From: Cyclobacteriaceae bacterium
Lineage (GTDB): Bacteria; Bacteroidota; Bacteroidia; Cytophagales; Cyclobacteriaceae
Assembly: GCA_013141055.1 (NCBI GenBank)
Contig: JABFRS010000001.1
Span: 62,001-126,000, forward strand
Direction: 5' to 3'
DNA: 64,000 nt
Shown here piece by piece: positions 17,392-26,627 of this stretch. The first letter of the stretch is position 1. Each line of letters starts with the position of its first letter. The notes below the pieces were generated by a model. The model was not told the DNA's origin. It was given only the letters and a program-made list of their open reading frames with translations, and made no database searches. The position numbers and the translations under genes were made by a program.

Positions 17392-19896
17392 TTAAAGCTG
17401 GAATTGTGCTGTAAAAAAAATTCCAAAATTTCTGGCGCCAGGGTTATCCAGATATGAAAGACGATGAATGAAATCAATCCGAAGGAACTTGAAGATATTC
17501 TCAATTCCATATCCCAATTCTGTATAAGGTTCTCCAGTAAAATAACCTGCCATTAATGTTGATTGACCATCACGGGTAGTGGACGCAATAAGCCGGCGAT
17601 TTGAATCACGCATCCCCCCTACGATCACATTGGCTGTACCGAGAAGTCTCCATTTTAGCTTGTTCATCAAAGGAATGTGATTAAAGAAGAATCCTTCAAA
17701 GTATTGCCTGTATTGAATGGATGCATAATGATCACTGATAAATTCCCCATAGTTCATCAGGTTATAAGTAACTGCAGCGTAAACGGGTGTCTGATTTCCC
17801 AGGTGAAGTGCAAGCAATGGATATGGCAGTGTATTGAAAACATACTCTCCTGTTGCAGTCACTTTACCATATCCCAGAGGTCCAAGTTTTATACGTTTTG
17901 TAAGGTTAAGCCTGATCTTGTCATACTCAAAGTCGCTTCCAAACATTCCTTTGATTCCATGAGTGTACCGGAATGTAATAATTGGCCATCGGATCGCTCC
18001 CATGCTGATCCTGTTGTTTCCATTCTGAATAAAAAATTCATCCCTGGCAAAACGGGTTTCAAAAGATATCTCAGATGTATTGAAACGATCAGCGATTGAT
18101 GTGGAGTCCTCCGGTTGCTGATAGTATCCAAAATTATAAGTTGGATTAAAGGTCCAGTTGCGAAATGACACTCGTTGAGTAAATCCTTTAAACAACTCGC
18201 GTGAAAAGCTGACGCGTGTTTCATCAAAGTAATAACCTCTTCGGAATACACCCCATCGCGATGCGGCCAGAAATATTGGATTATCAGCAAGATTTTCATC
18301 ATCGATACCAATCCTGGCAATATCACTCCTCATGCGAACTGAAAAGGTTGTCCATCGCCGTCGCGATAATATGTTAGTGACCGATGCTGAATACTTGACA
18401 CGACTATCCTGAAAACCATATCCGATTTGTCCTGCGAGTATCCAGTGCCTGCTGAATTTTGCATTTGTTCTGAATCCACCCTGTACACGAAATCCTTCAA
18501 CATTGTTGGAAGCAATCAATCCGATGTAGGGACCGATGTCTACTTTGCCAAGATCATAATACCCATCAATTAGTATTTTGACGATGTCAGTATAAGTCTT
18601 GATAGCTGGGATATTCTTGAGTGTATCGATCATCTTGTAGACATTCTTCTCCGTTTCACTCAATGCCTCATGACGCAGTGTGTCCCAGTATTTTTCATCT
18701 TCAAATTGCCTGGCGTCTTCTGCTACTTCGATCGGGAGGGCATAAAAAGAATTGGGCTGAGGTTTATCGATAACAAAATTCTTATTGCTGGTATAAAATT
18801 TAGCAAGCACCCCAGCAGCCCTTTTGCTCATCTGACCCATATTGATAAGCACGCGGTTTTTAATGGGAAGCCATGGCCCTGCGGTTGTTATTTCAAGCTC
18901 CTGCTGAATTTTGATCTTCTCCACAAAATTGAGATTGGCTTGTTTACCAACCGTAGCATCGATCTGACGAATGGCAAACTCCTTTTTTGTGATCCAGATC
19001 GTTCCTGAAAAGGCAAGATCCTGCTCACTTTTCGGTGTGAAGTCAAGCCTGTAACAAAAATCATTTCCGAGATAAAGACTATCCGTAAGATAATAATCAT
19101 AATAAATTCGCCATCCATCCGCAACGGGTGATACAAAATCCTTGGATAGAATGTTGAGCCAATTCTGATAAAAATTATATTCCTGAAAGGAAGACCCGAT
19201 CAGTTGAGTGACCAATCCTCCGTCTTCAATTCCAACACCGTTGATCTTGGTTTTAAGGATGTGCTCTGTTTTCAGAACAGGATTATCACGATAATAGAGT
19301 TTTGATACACTTTCTGTGATGAACAATGGAAGAATTGGCTTTCCATCTTCACCTGCAACACGCTCGGCACTATCCAGCACTTGTGCAATTTTCTTCATGA
19401 CAACATTTTCGCGAAGCTGATCGGAAATGTTATCGACATCGACTTCTATTTTGGTGTACGTATCATATTCATAAGCTGAGAGCTTCCGTTTATCGTTGTC
19501 GTTTTTATTGTTAACAACATTGCGAAGAATTTCAAAAGCTGGATTTTCACCTGCATGAACTACCACTGTTTCAAGATTGGTAACATCTTCCTCCAGCTGA
19601 AAATTTATCGTCTGACGAACACCTTTTTTTACAACTTTAATTTTGGATTTATAACTGATGTAAGAAGCCCTCAGCGAATCCGTCGGATTGTTTGTCTTTA
19701 ATAAATAGTTGCCATCAAAATCTGTGGTAACACCAATAGAAGTTCCTTTGAATACAACATTGGCAAAAGGAACAGCATCACCGGAATTAGCATCTGTTAC
19801 CTTTCCCTGAATGATCGTTTCCTGAGCCACCAGAGAGCCTGACAGAAAAAGTAAAAGCAGTAAGAATGAGGTTTTACCCGTAAACAATCCTCTCAC
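17392..19896 (-). CDS. DUF5686 outer-membrane protein with CarboxypepD_reg-like domain (copy B)
   Basis: 834 residues, with the same architecture as copy A at 13137-15650. It has a signal peptide (1-24), a CarboxypepD_reg-like domain (about 27-112: TIIQGKVTDANSGDAVPFANV), and a long DUF5686 region ending in a barrel-like strand (FGIFFTAQFQL). Long stretches are identical or nearly so to copy A, for example EDGKPILPLFITESVSK in both, so the two arose by duplication. They are separated by a BamA-like gene and a SpoIIAA-like gene rather than lying in tandem, so either genes were inserted between them or the duplicated unit was larger. Function unknown. Confidence 0.85.
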   Translation of the reverse strand: MRGLFTGKTSFLLLLLFLSGSLVAQETIIQGKVTDANSGDAVPFANVVFKGTSIGVTTDFDGNYLLKTNNPTDSLRASYISYKSKIKVVKKGVRQTINFQLEEDVTNLETVVVHAGENPAFEILRNVVNNKNDNDKRKLSAYEYDTYTKIEVDVDNISDQLRENVVMKKIAQVLDSAERVAGEDGKPILPLFITESVSKLYYRDNPVLKTEHILKTKINGVGIEDGGLVTQLIGSSFQEYNFYQNWLNILSKDFVSPVADGWRIYYDYYLTDSLYLGNDFCYRLDFTPKSEQDLAFSGTIWITKKEFAIRQIDATVGKQANLNFVEKIKIQQELEITTAGPWLPIKNRVLINMGQMSKRAAGVLAKFYTSNKNFVIDKPQPNSFYALPIEVAEDARQFEDEKYWDTLRHEALSETEKNVYKMIDTLKNIPAIKTYTDIVKILIDGYYDLGKVDIGPYIGLIASNNVEGFRVQGGFRTNAKFSRHWILAGQIGYGFQDSRVKYSASVTNILSRRRWTTFSVRMRSDIARIGIDDENLADNPIFLAASRWGVFRRGYYFDETRVSFSRELFKGFTQRVSFRNWTFNPTYNFGYYQQPEDSTSIADRFNTSEISFETRFARDEFFIQNGNNRISMGAIRWPIITFRYTHGIKGMFGSDFEYDKIRLNLTKRIKLGPLGYGKVTATGEYVFNTLPYPLLALHLGNQTPVYAAVTYNLMNYGEFISDHYASIQYRQYFEGFFFNHIPLMNKLKWRLLGTANVIVGGMRDSNRRLIASTTRDGQSTLMAGYFTGEPYTELGYGIENIFKFLRIDFIHRLSYLDNPGARNFGIFFTAQFQL

Positions 19897-19942
19897 AAAA
19901 AGTTAAAGTCCAAAGTTAAGGATAAGGATTGGTAAGAGTTAA

Positions 19943-20590
19943 TCAGATAGCAATGGGCTCTTTTTCACCCAAATGCCTTGGTGCTGTCTTCAGCACATAT
20001 AAATCCAGAATGGCTTTTGCTCTTGCAAAATACTCCCGGACATAGACCTTAACTGTTGGCTCCTGCTGACGCTCTCTTACCACGAGCGCAACTGCATCAA
20101 TATCAAAATATTCGCTGATGAAGATGGCACGATATGAATGAAACGGTTGGGTGATAATTGTAATATGATCCTGCCCAAAAATTTCTTTACTGCGGATCAC
20201 AGAATCCAGCGTACGGAGTCCGGCATAGTCGAGGGTAATGGCGGATTCAGGAACACCAAGCTTCATCAGGGCTCGCTGCATCTCAATGGGTTCATTATAG
20301 AATACTGTTCTGTTATCTCCACTTACAATGATGTGACTGATCTTCCCAATCTTATACAGATCGGCGGCAGTCTTCATTCTATTGTCAAAGAAAGGATTGG
20401 GAGAACCATTTGATAACCTGCTGCTGGTTCCCAAAACGAGTCCTACCTTGTTCACAGGTACTGCACTATAGCTTGAAAAGATTTTACTTTCAGTGCTGAC
20501 GATTACCCACCAGTTTCCAAGGAGTAACAACATTGAAACGAAGATCAATGAGTAGAATCCGACCCGACATACCTTACCCCAAAATGGCAT
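19943..20590 (-). CDS. SanA-like DUF218 membrane protein
   Basis: 215 residues. One N-terminal membrane helix (about 10-30) is followed by a DUF218/YdcF-like domain. The family pattern VLGTSSRLSNGSPNPFFDNRM, the ISHIIVSGD segment and the conserved TLDSVIRSKEIFG and TITQPFHSYRA segments match the SanA branch. SanA in enteric bacteria affects envelope barrier function (vancomycin exclusion at high temperature); its chemistry is unknown. It follows trmH on the same strand after 25 bases and may share its transcript. Confidence 0.85.
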   Translation of the reverse strand: MPFWGKVCRVGFYSLIFVSMLLLLGNWWVIVSTESKIFSSYSAVPVNKVGLVLGTSSRLSNGSPNPFFDNRMKTAADLYKIGKISHIIVSGDNRTVFYNEPIEMQRALMKLGVPESAITLDYAGLRTLDSVIRSKEIFGQDHITIITQPFHSYRAIFISEYFDIDAVALVVRERQQEPTVKVYVREYFARAKAILDLYVLKTAPRHLGEKEPIAI

Positions 20591-20615
20591 TCGAAATGAT
20601 TAAAGCACTGTAAAA

Positions 20616-21302
20616 TTACTGAATTGATTTTAAAAACTCACGTTCCAGTAATTCAGATCTATTTACCGCTTTCTTATACCATTGCAATCGTAACAAAGCT
20701 TTTTCCTCTTCTTTCATTTGCCAGGGATATGAAGATGCCCTCAAACGGGTGAGAACAGAATTCATACAAATAGCAGCGCTTACAGAAATGTTCATGCTTT
20801 CTGTAAAGCCAACCATTGGAATATTTACTTTGACATCCGCATTTTCAATTGCAAAGGGTGAGGTACCATCCTTTTCATTACCCATGACAATCGCTATGGG
20901 AGTATCAAGGTCGAGTTCTTCAATAGGAACGCCATCCGGTGAAGGATCAGTAACTGCGATCCGATATCCCTGCGTGCGTAGAGTCTGAAAGCAATCATCA
21001 GCGTTGTTCCAGTTCTTTTTTCGGTAACGAAGAATGCTTAACCATTTATCAGATCCTTTCAATACCTGTTTGTTTGTGCTCCATTGACTGGATGATTCGA
21101 TCATATGAATATCCTGAACACCGAGGCATTCACAGGTTCGCATTACAGCACTTGCATTGTGAGACTGATATATATCTTCCATTACGATGGTAACATATCG
21201 TGTGCGATGTTCCAGCACCCGTTCCATGAAATTCTTCTTATGATCAGAAATAAACTGACTGAAGTGAGTGGTCAATGATTGAATCTTATCTGCCTCTTCC
21301 AT
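20616..21302 (-). CDS. trmH: tRNA (guanosine-2'-O-)-methyltransferase, TrmH/SpoU family
   Basis: 228 residues. SPOUT-class methyltransferase that methylates the 2'-OH of a tRNA guanosine (position 18 in TrmH). The three SPOUT motifs are visible: SHNASAVMRTCECLG (motif 1), IVMGNEKDGTSP (motif 2) and IPMVGFTESMNISVSAAI (motif 3, the trefoil-knot AdoMet site). The C-terminal extension fits TrmH better than other SpoU members. The ATG at 21302 is followed immediately by a normal TrmH N-terminus. Confidence 0.9.
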   Translation of the reverse strand: MEEADKIQSLTTHFSQFISDHKKNFMERVLEHRTRYVTIVMEDIYQSHNASAVMRTCECLGVQDIHMIESSSQWSTNKQVLKGSDKWLSILRYRKKNWNNADDCFQTLRTQGYRIAVTDPSPDGVPIEELDLDTPIAIVMGNEKDGTSPFAIENADVKVNIPMVGFTESMNISVSAAICMNSVLTRLRASSYPWQMKEEEKALLRLQWYKKAVNRSELLEREFLKSIQ

Positions 21303-21428
21303 GGGGACAAAGCTAAAATCATAATCGGGAAAGGTAAAAGCTGCCTTGAGTAAATGATAGAGATATATTACGAATATGAACCATACGTTAGCTTTTAAAT
21401 TTGGCTTTCATCTTTTGCTGATTTTAAT

Positions 21429-21436
21429 TATTTTTG
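21429..21436 (+). promoter_or_regulatory. -7 element for the M15 peptidase gene
   Basis: TATTTTTG matches TAnnTTTG exactly, 18 bases before the ATG at 21455. Confidence 0.5.
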
Positions 21437-21454
21437 CACCGGATTTTTTAAACT

Positions 21455-22243
21455 ATGGCAAGAACTTTTCTCTCTGCAATCGTTTTTTTGGTTCTGATTT
21501 CAGCCTCTTCCGCACAAAATTCGATGGTGCCGTATGCACCTGTCGAGGCTAAAAGCCAAATAGATCTATTCCAGCATTTTTCTCAGCCCTTTCCTTACAG
21601 GAATTGGCAGAACTCCAATGACACCGAAGATGCCTGGAAAGAATGGGCGATGGTTGAAAATTATACCTTCGGAAAGAACCGCGGTAGCATTCCAATGATT
21701 GCTGATCTTCAATCCCTGCATCCCTATTTTCGTGATAAGGTGATGGAACTCATTCGTGTTTGCAAAACAAAAGGTATTGAACTTGCCATTGTTGAAACAT
21801 ACCGAACACGCACAAAACAAAATGAATACAAAACCATGGGCCGCAAGTATACGCGGGCATCTGCTGGTTCATCAAAACATCAGTATGGCCTGGCAGTAGA
21901 TGTTGTTCCCGTAATTGATTCTGTCATTCAATGGAATAATATAGCATTGTGGAGAAAAGTCGGAGTTATGGGTGAAAGACTTGGACTTCGCTGGGGTGGC
22001 CGATGGAGAAGACCTTTTGATCCTGCTCACTTTGAATGGACAGGCGGAGTTGGAACTCAGCAACTGGCACAAGGTAATTTTCCAAACGTACCCAAGGTTC
22101 ATCAGTATCCCTGCATTGATGAAGATTTAAAAGAGCTTCAGCGTCACTGGAAAGCATGGGAAACAGAACAGTCTGTTTCGGCAAGCAAAGGACCGCACGC
22201 TCCAGGATTTAACTCTCCGCTTTCGGTCGGCGGACATGACTAG
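21455..22243 (+). CDS. M15 family peptidase (VanY/CwlK-like peptidoglycan carboxypeptidase)
   Basis: 262 residues with a signal peptide (cleavage near SSA/QNS). M15 zinc enzymes cut D-Ala-D-Ala or L-Ala-D-Glu bonds in peptidoglycan peptides. The metal-site motifs are visible: SKHQYGLAVDVV (first His and Asp ligands) and DPAHFEW (catalytic and last His). The ETYRT and GRKYTRASAGSS segments also fit the CwlK/endolysin-type subgroup. The tail after about residue 205 is unusual in being long and proline/histidine-containing. Its stop overlaps the start of the GH1 gene by eight bases, so the two are translated together. Confidence 0.88.
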   Translation: MARTFLSAIVFLVLISASSAQNSMVPYAPVEAKSQIDLFQHFSQPFPYRNWQNSNDTEDAWKEWAMVENYTFGKNRGSIPMIADLQSLHPYFRDKVMELIRVCKTKGIELAIVETYRTRTKQNEYKTMGRKYTRASAGSSKHQYGLAVDVVPVIDSVIQWNNIALWRKVGVMGERLGLRWGGRWRRPFDPAHFEWTGGVGTQQLAQGNFPNVPKVHQYPCIDEDLKELQRHWKAWETEQSVSASKGPHAPGFNSPLSVGGHD

Positions 22244-23438
22244 CAAAAATTCATTTCCTTCCGATTTTATCTTCGGTACCAGCACAGCAGCTACTCAGAT
22301 TGAAACTGCCTTTGAACATGACTGGCAGGGATTCAAAGCTCGTGACGGTCAGATTTTTCAACGTACCACAGATCACGAACTTCGATTTGAAGAGGATGCA
22401 GAAATCATTGCAAGTACTGCTCCTGCCTATCGTATGGGTTTATCCTGGAGTAAACTGCAACGCGCTCCGAAACAAAAACTGGATCCACAAATTGTAGAAG
22501 AATACAGATCTTTTTTAATAGATCTTCAACGCCGCAACGTTAAGATCATGATGGTTTTACATCATTTTACCAACCCACTGTGGTTTGTAGAACTCGGTGG
22601 ATGGGAAAATAAAAACAATATTGATCTCTGGATAGATTTCGGAACACAGGTGGTTGAAACCTTTGGTGAATATGTGAGCCACTGGAATACTTTTAATGAA
22701 CCCAACGTGTATGTCAGCTATGGATGGATCACTGGATTTTTTCCACCCTTCAAGATCAATCCATTAAAAGCATTGAAGGTTATCAAAAACCTTGGAACAG
22801 CACACGATCGGATGTATGACGTGATCAAATCGAAATTCCCGCTTCATCCAGTAGGGATTTCTCACAATGCTGTTGTATTTGATTCAGAGAATGCGATTGG
22901 TCATTTATCTGCCAGGCTTTCCGACTGGTGGTTTATGAAATACGTCCCTGATTTCTTTAAGAAAGCCGACTTCTTCGGCATGAGTTATTATGCACGTGTA
23001 TCGCATGATCCATTGCCCATTACATTCCTTGATACACCTGACAAGATCAAGCACTATAATATGCCGCATGATGATATTTGGGAATATCATCCTGAAGGAT
23101 TAAGAAAATGTCTTGATCGCTATTGGAAGAAATACAAGCTGCCTATCATTATCACTGAAAATGGTGTGTGCGATGAAAGTGATGAACTTCGTCAGCAAGC
23201 GATTGTCGATTATGCCAAGATCGTTCTTCAGGCGATTGAGGACGGAATAGATATTCGTGGATACTATTGGTGGAGCACCTGGGACAATTTCGAGTGGCAT
23301 CTGGGACCTGACAAGAAATTCGGATTGTACCGATGCGATCCCATTACCAAGGAACGAACAGCAAGAGCCAGTGCCGCAATTTATGCTGAATTGGCATTCA
23401 GTAAAGTGATTCCTGAGACTCTTCTGGTCAAAGAATAA
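22236..23438 (+). CDS. Glycoside hydrolase family 1 (beta-glucosidase-like)
   Basis: 400 residues. GH1 enzymes are retaining beta-glycosidases. The acid/base glutamate is E155 in TFNEPN and the nucleophile is E308 in ITENGV. The N-terminal FIFGTSTAATQIE and the sugar-binding WSTWDNFEW near 345 also match. It is somewhat shorter than the usual 440-480 residues, mostly through shorter loops. No signal peptide is seen, so it is probably cytoplasmic although its overlapping partner, the M15 peptidase, is exported. No sugar transporter or regulator is adjacent. The substrate is not deducible. Confidence 0.92.
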   Translation: MTSKNSFPSDFIFGTSTAATQIETAFEHDWQGFKARDGQIFQRTTDHELRFEEDAEIIASTAPAYRMGLSWSKLQRAPKQKLDPQIVEEYRSFLIDLQRRNVKIMMVLHHFTNPLWFVELGGWENKNNIDLWIDFGTQVVETFGEYVSHWNTFNEPNVYVSYGWITGFFPPFKINPLKALKVIKNLGTAHDRMYDVIKSKFPLHPVGISHNAVVFDSENAIGHLSARLSDWWFMKYVPDFFKKADFFGMSYYARVSHDPLPITFLDTPDKIKHYNMPHDDIWEYHPEGLRKCLDRYWKKYKLPIIITENGVCDESDELRQQAIVDYAKIVLQAIEDGIDIRGYYWWSTWDNFEWHLGPDKKFGLYRCDPITKERTARASAAIYAELAFSKVIPETLLVKE

Positions 23439-23528
23439 ATTGATTAGCATTAAAGCCAAAGAATTTTAGCCGGATTTTGAAGTTCGCATTGGAAATAGGC
23501 TTAAATTCATTCCACCAACCTGATCTAT

Positions 23529-24014
23529 ATGAAAAGAACCTTAAAATTGCTTCCTGCATTTCTGATTGCATTCCTGATCACTTCCTGTAAATCAGATGTT
23601 ACTCCTTCCATACCAGATCTTACAACAGATATCATGGTGTTGGATCAAAGAGGGAATAATCTACTATCAACATCCTCTGCTAATTCCTACAAATTTGAAG
23701 ACATCAGGTTATTCTCAGTCGAAAATGGAAAGCGTAATGAATTGATTAATTCAGGAGCCTCGAAGTATTTTCAGGTTATACAAGATAATAGTGGACGGAC
23801 ACTTTTAAGGATTAATCCAGATGTTGCGACAAAAAGCAGTGTCATCACTACTGCTATTAACTGGAGAGCTAATGATGAAGATGTTATTGAAATTTCATCC
23901 AGTAAGTCCAGCAATAAATCGCACTACGATAATGTAAAATGCAATGGCTCCAATGTTCATCAGCCAGCTTCCAATCCCGCGGCACGGTATGTGGAGATCG
24001 TAAAACAGAGATAA
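23529..24014 (+). CDS. Putative lipoprotein, unknown
   Basis: 161 residues, not recognised. A lipoprotein signal with lipobox ITSC (C20) is followed by CKSDVTPSIPDLTTDI, and the remainder is a small soluble domain with alternating beta-type sequence and no cysteines apart from one near the end (VKCNGSN). It would be anchored in the outer or inner membrane facing the periplasm or surface. It stands alone between the GH1 gene and the convergent Kdo8N operon. Confidence 0.7.
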   Translation: MKRTLKLLPAFLIAFLITSCKSDVTPSIPDLTTDIMVLDQRGNNLLSTSSANSYKFEDIRLFSVENGKRNELINSGASKYFQVIQDNSGRTLLRINPDVATKSSVITTAINWRANDEDVIEISSSKSSNKSHYDNVKCNGSNVHQPASNPAARYVEIVKQR

Positions 24015-24051
24015 TTCTTAAAAAAAAGAGAATTTAGATGTGAAGCAGAGA

Positions 24052-24729
24052 TTACCCTTCTACGTGAATGGTTTCGATCTTTTTGCGATCAGCGAGATAT
24101 TGCTGATAGTTATCTGAAAAAACCATTCTCTCTTTAACAACTTCATCAAACTGATTGAGCAGTCCTATTATTAATTCACAGCCCTCACGTACGGCATGGT
24201 GTCCACCATCATTAGTAGTTGCGTAATCAGTAAATTCCGACTTCTTGGTAAATTGATTGAACATCACATTGCTCTTTCTTGCAATCAGAATTCTTGCACC
24301 ACATTGACGAGCTACTTCCAGATCGAGTACATCATCAAAGAAAAATAGTACTTCGGATGGTGCAAAATTATGCGTCTCACAGAATGTAGTAAATATTTTG
24401 GCTTTGTTCTTAGCTTTTGAATAGACAGCATGAAAGCTCTCACGGTTGGCCAACTGTAGTGCGGCAGGATTGTTCTCTCCCGTTATGATTGCAGAAACAG
24501 GAACTACTCCATTGATTCTCCAAAGTGCATACCGCATAAGGTTCGTCCCCATCGCATCTACTTCTGAGAACAAACTACCCTCGTTCCCTGCTTTGTAACC
24601 ATCATTAAATACTCCATCCCAGTCAAAAAGAATGGCTTTCACCTTCTTAACCTTCGTGCTGAAAACAGAAAGAGGAGAAATGAATTCCCCTCCTTCTTTT
24701 TCAAAGTATTTTAAAACGATTTGACTCAT
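24052..24729 (-). CDS. KdsC-like HAD phosphatase (Kdo-8-phosphate phosphatase type)
   Basis: 225 residues. KdsC-type phosphatases remove phosphate from Kdo-8-P. The HAD motifs are visible: DWDGV with D36/D38 (motif I), IITGENN (motif II), the lysine-rich SKAKNKAK (motif III region) and FFFDDVLDLEV (motif IV). No cap domain is present, as expected for KdsC. The C-terminus is longer than in E. coli KdsC. Its start overlaps the upstream transaldolase-CBS gene by four bases. As the last gene of the Kdo8N operon it probably dephosphorylates the KdsA product before oxidation by KdnB. Confidence 0.8.
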   Translation of the reverse strand: MSQIVLKYFEKEGGEFISPLSVFSTKVKKVKAILFDWDGVFNDGYKAGNEGSLFSEVDAMGTNLMRYALWRINGVVPVSAIITGENNPAALQLANRESFHAVYSKAKNKAKIFTTFCETHNFAPSEVLFFFDDVLDLEVARQCGARILIARKSNVMFNQFTKKSEFTDYATTNDGGHHAVREGCELIIGLLNQFDEVVKERMVFSDNYQQYLADRKKIETIHVEG

Positions 24730-25736
24730 TGAGCAAGATCCTGAATATCGATCATTCCTACAGGTTTGGTACCATCCACCACCAGGATAGTATCAACATG
24801 TTTTTGTTTAAAGATATCATTTGCAACTGTTAATGCATCGTCCTGGTTAACAGAGAATGGAGTTCCATAAGTAAAGTCTGACATCCTCTTCTTCAAAACT
24901 TCTGTACCATCTTTCTGAAGAGCACGGCGCATATCTCCATCTGTGAAAATACCTTTCACATTACCATCGTTATCTGTAAGTGTGATGGCTCCGAATCCGT
25001 ATTCAGTCATTTTTATAAGAGCTTCATTGAGACCAGTATTAATGTTAACAACCGGGTTCACATCGCTGATCACATCGCGGACACGCATTGTCACCAAACG
25101 AGTATGTTCAATAAATTGATCAGTACCCAATGTGGTGAGATTATTATCAGTAAGACCCTTCATGATCTTCCAAGGCACCGTGATGGTATGAACACCTGTG
25201 CTGATCGCATTACGAAGATGTTCAGCATTACGTACCGAAGAGAACATGATCTTGGAATTGTATCCGTAGTGATCCACTGCAAACACGCATTGTGACACAA
25301 GGTCGAGAGCATCATGGCCCTGATCCTGTAATCTTCCTACCAGAGGACATACATAACTTGCACCGGCCTTCATTGCCATGTATGCCTGCTGAAGGGTATA
25401 CACTAAGTGAACGTTGACCAGCAAATCCTGATCGCGAAGCATTTTACAAGCACGAACGCCTTCCAAAGAAACAGGTATTTTGAAAACAGTTTTCTTGGGA
25501 TCAAGTCCCAGTTTCAGTTGGCGATGAGCTTCCTTAACCACTTCCTCAGCCGTATTTCCCAAAGCTTCGATCTGAAGCACCGGAACCATTTTGCTTAGCT
25601 TGACGATCAAAGAATCCACGTCGGTAACGCCGCCGCGGTGCATGAAAGTTGGAGTGGTGGTGAGACCATCCAGAAAACCAAGCTTGAACGCTGCTTCTAT
25701 TTCTTTAAGATCTGCTGAATCGAGGTATAATTCCAT
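24726..25736 (-). CDS. Transaldolase/FSA-like domain fused to a KdsD-type CBS pair
   Basis: 336 residues. The N-terminal part (1 to about 215) is a small class I aldolase of the transaldolase/fructose-6-phosphate aldolase type: LYLDSAD at the start, and the Schiff-base lysine K86 in VFKIPVSLEG. The C-terminal part (about 217-336) is a CBS pair, with GIFTDGDMRRAL in the first CBS and DTILVVDGTKPVGMIDIQDL in the second. This CBS pair closely resembles that of arabinose-5-phosphate isomerase KdsD/KpsF, whose catalytic SIS domain is absent. Located between kdsA and the KdsC-like gene, it may provide or regulate supply of the KdsA substrate arabinose 5-phosphate. That function is inference. Confidence 0.82.
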   Translation of the reverse strand: MELYLDSADLKEIEAAFKLGFLDGLTTTPTFMHRGGVTDVDSLIVKLSKMVPVLQIEALGNTAEEVVKEAHRQLKLGLDPKKTVFKIPVSLEGVRACKMLRDQDLLVNVHLVYTLQQAYMAMKAGASYVCPLVGRLQDQGHDALDLVSQCVFAVDHYGYNSKIMFSSVRNAEHLRNAISTGVHTITVPWKIMKGLTDNNLTTLGTDQFIEHTRLVTMRVRDVISDVNPVVNINTGLNEALIKMTEYGFGAITLTDNDGNVKGIFTDGDMRRALQKDGTEVLKKRMSDFTYGTPFSVNQDDALTVANDIFKQKHVDTILVVDGTKPVGMIDIQDLAQ

Positions 25737-25766
25737 GATATAGAGTTAGTTATTTATTCTAATTGT

Positions 25767-26618
25767 TTAGGCAAGAACAACTTCCTTGTTCCTGTATTTT
25801 ACTTCCACTGCGTGAAGGTCGATAATTGGTTTCAAAAATTCTTCAAGGTCGTAAACACAAAGTTGGCTCGCCGCATCACACAATGCTTTGGCTGGCTCCG
25901 GGTGGGTCTCAATAAACACACCATCCACTCCTGCTGCTACCCCTGCACGTGAGAGCACGGGAAGGAATTCACGCGCACCACCTGTGGCGTCAGCACTTGG
26001 AATACCATATTTACGAATGCTGTGCGTAATATCAAATACGACAGGATATCCGATGTTATTTAAATGATAAAAACTGCGGGGATCCACAATCAGATCATTG
26101 TAGCCAAAAGTGTATCCACGCTCCGTAAGAATGACGTTGTCATTGCCAGCTTCTTCACATTTCTTAACCGGGTGCTTCATGTTATCCGGTGCAAGGAACT
26201 GACCGTGCTTAAGATTCACTACGCGCCCCGTCTTAGCGGCAGCCACTACTAATGTTGTCTGCATGCAAAGGTATGCAGGGATCTGAAGGACGTCTACTAC
26301 TTCACCAGCAGCTTTCGCCTGATCAGGGTAATGAATATCTGTTAACAAAGGGAATCCGAATTGCTCCTTGATCTTGGCAAGCATCTTAATGCCTTTGTCA
26401 AGACCAGGACCATCATAATATTTTGCAGAACTGCGATTGTCTTTCTGGAAAGATGACTTGTAAATGATTGGAATGTTCATTCTTGCAGAAACTTCTTTGA
26501 GCTTCTCTGCAGTCTTCATCATAATCATTTCATCTTCAATCACGCAAGGTCCTGAGATCAGGAACAGATCTTTCGTACCGCATGAAATATTTCCAACCTT
26601 CACTATTTTCTTGTTCAT
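25767..26618 (-). CDS. kdsA: 3-deoxy-8-phosphooctulonate (Kdo-8-P) synthase
   Basis: 283 residues. KdsA condenses arabinose 5-phosphate with phosphoenolpyruvate to make Kdo-8-P. The motifs ISGPCVIED (near 21), YKSSFQKDNRSS (near 54), LLTDIH (near 95), NLKHGQFLAP and FDITHS (near 199) are all typical. The enzyme is close to full length and starts at the ATG nine bases after kdnB. The C-terminal VEVKYRNKEVV is slightly longer than in E. coli. In the operon it follows kdnA-kdnB, so its product is destined for Kdo8N. Confidence 0.95.
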   Translation of the reverse strand: MNKKIVKVGNISCGTKDLFLISGPCVIEDEMIMMKTAEKLKEVSARMNIPIIYKSSFQKDNRSSAKYYDGPGLDKGIKMLAKIKEQFGFPLLTDIHYPDQAKAAGEVVDVLQIPAYLCMQTTLVVAAAKTGRVVNLKHGQFLAPDNMKHPVKKCEEAGNDNVILTERGYTFGYNDLIVDPRSFYHLNNIGYPVVFDITHSIRKYGIPSADATGGAREFLPVLSRAGVAAGVDGVFIETHPEPAKALCDAASQLCVYDLEEFLKPIIDLHAVEVKYRNKEVVLA

Positions 26619-26627
26619 ATTTTAAAT

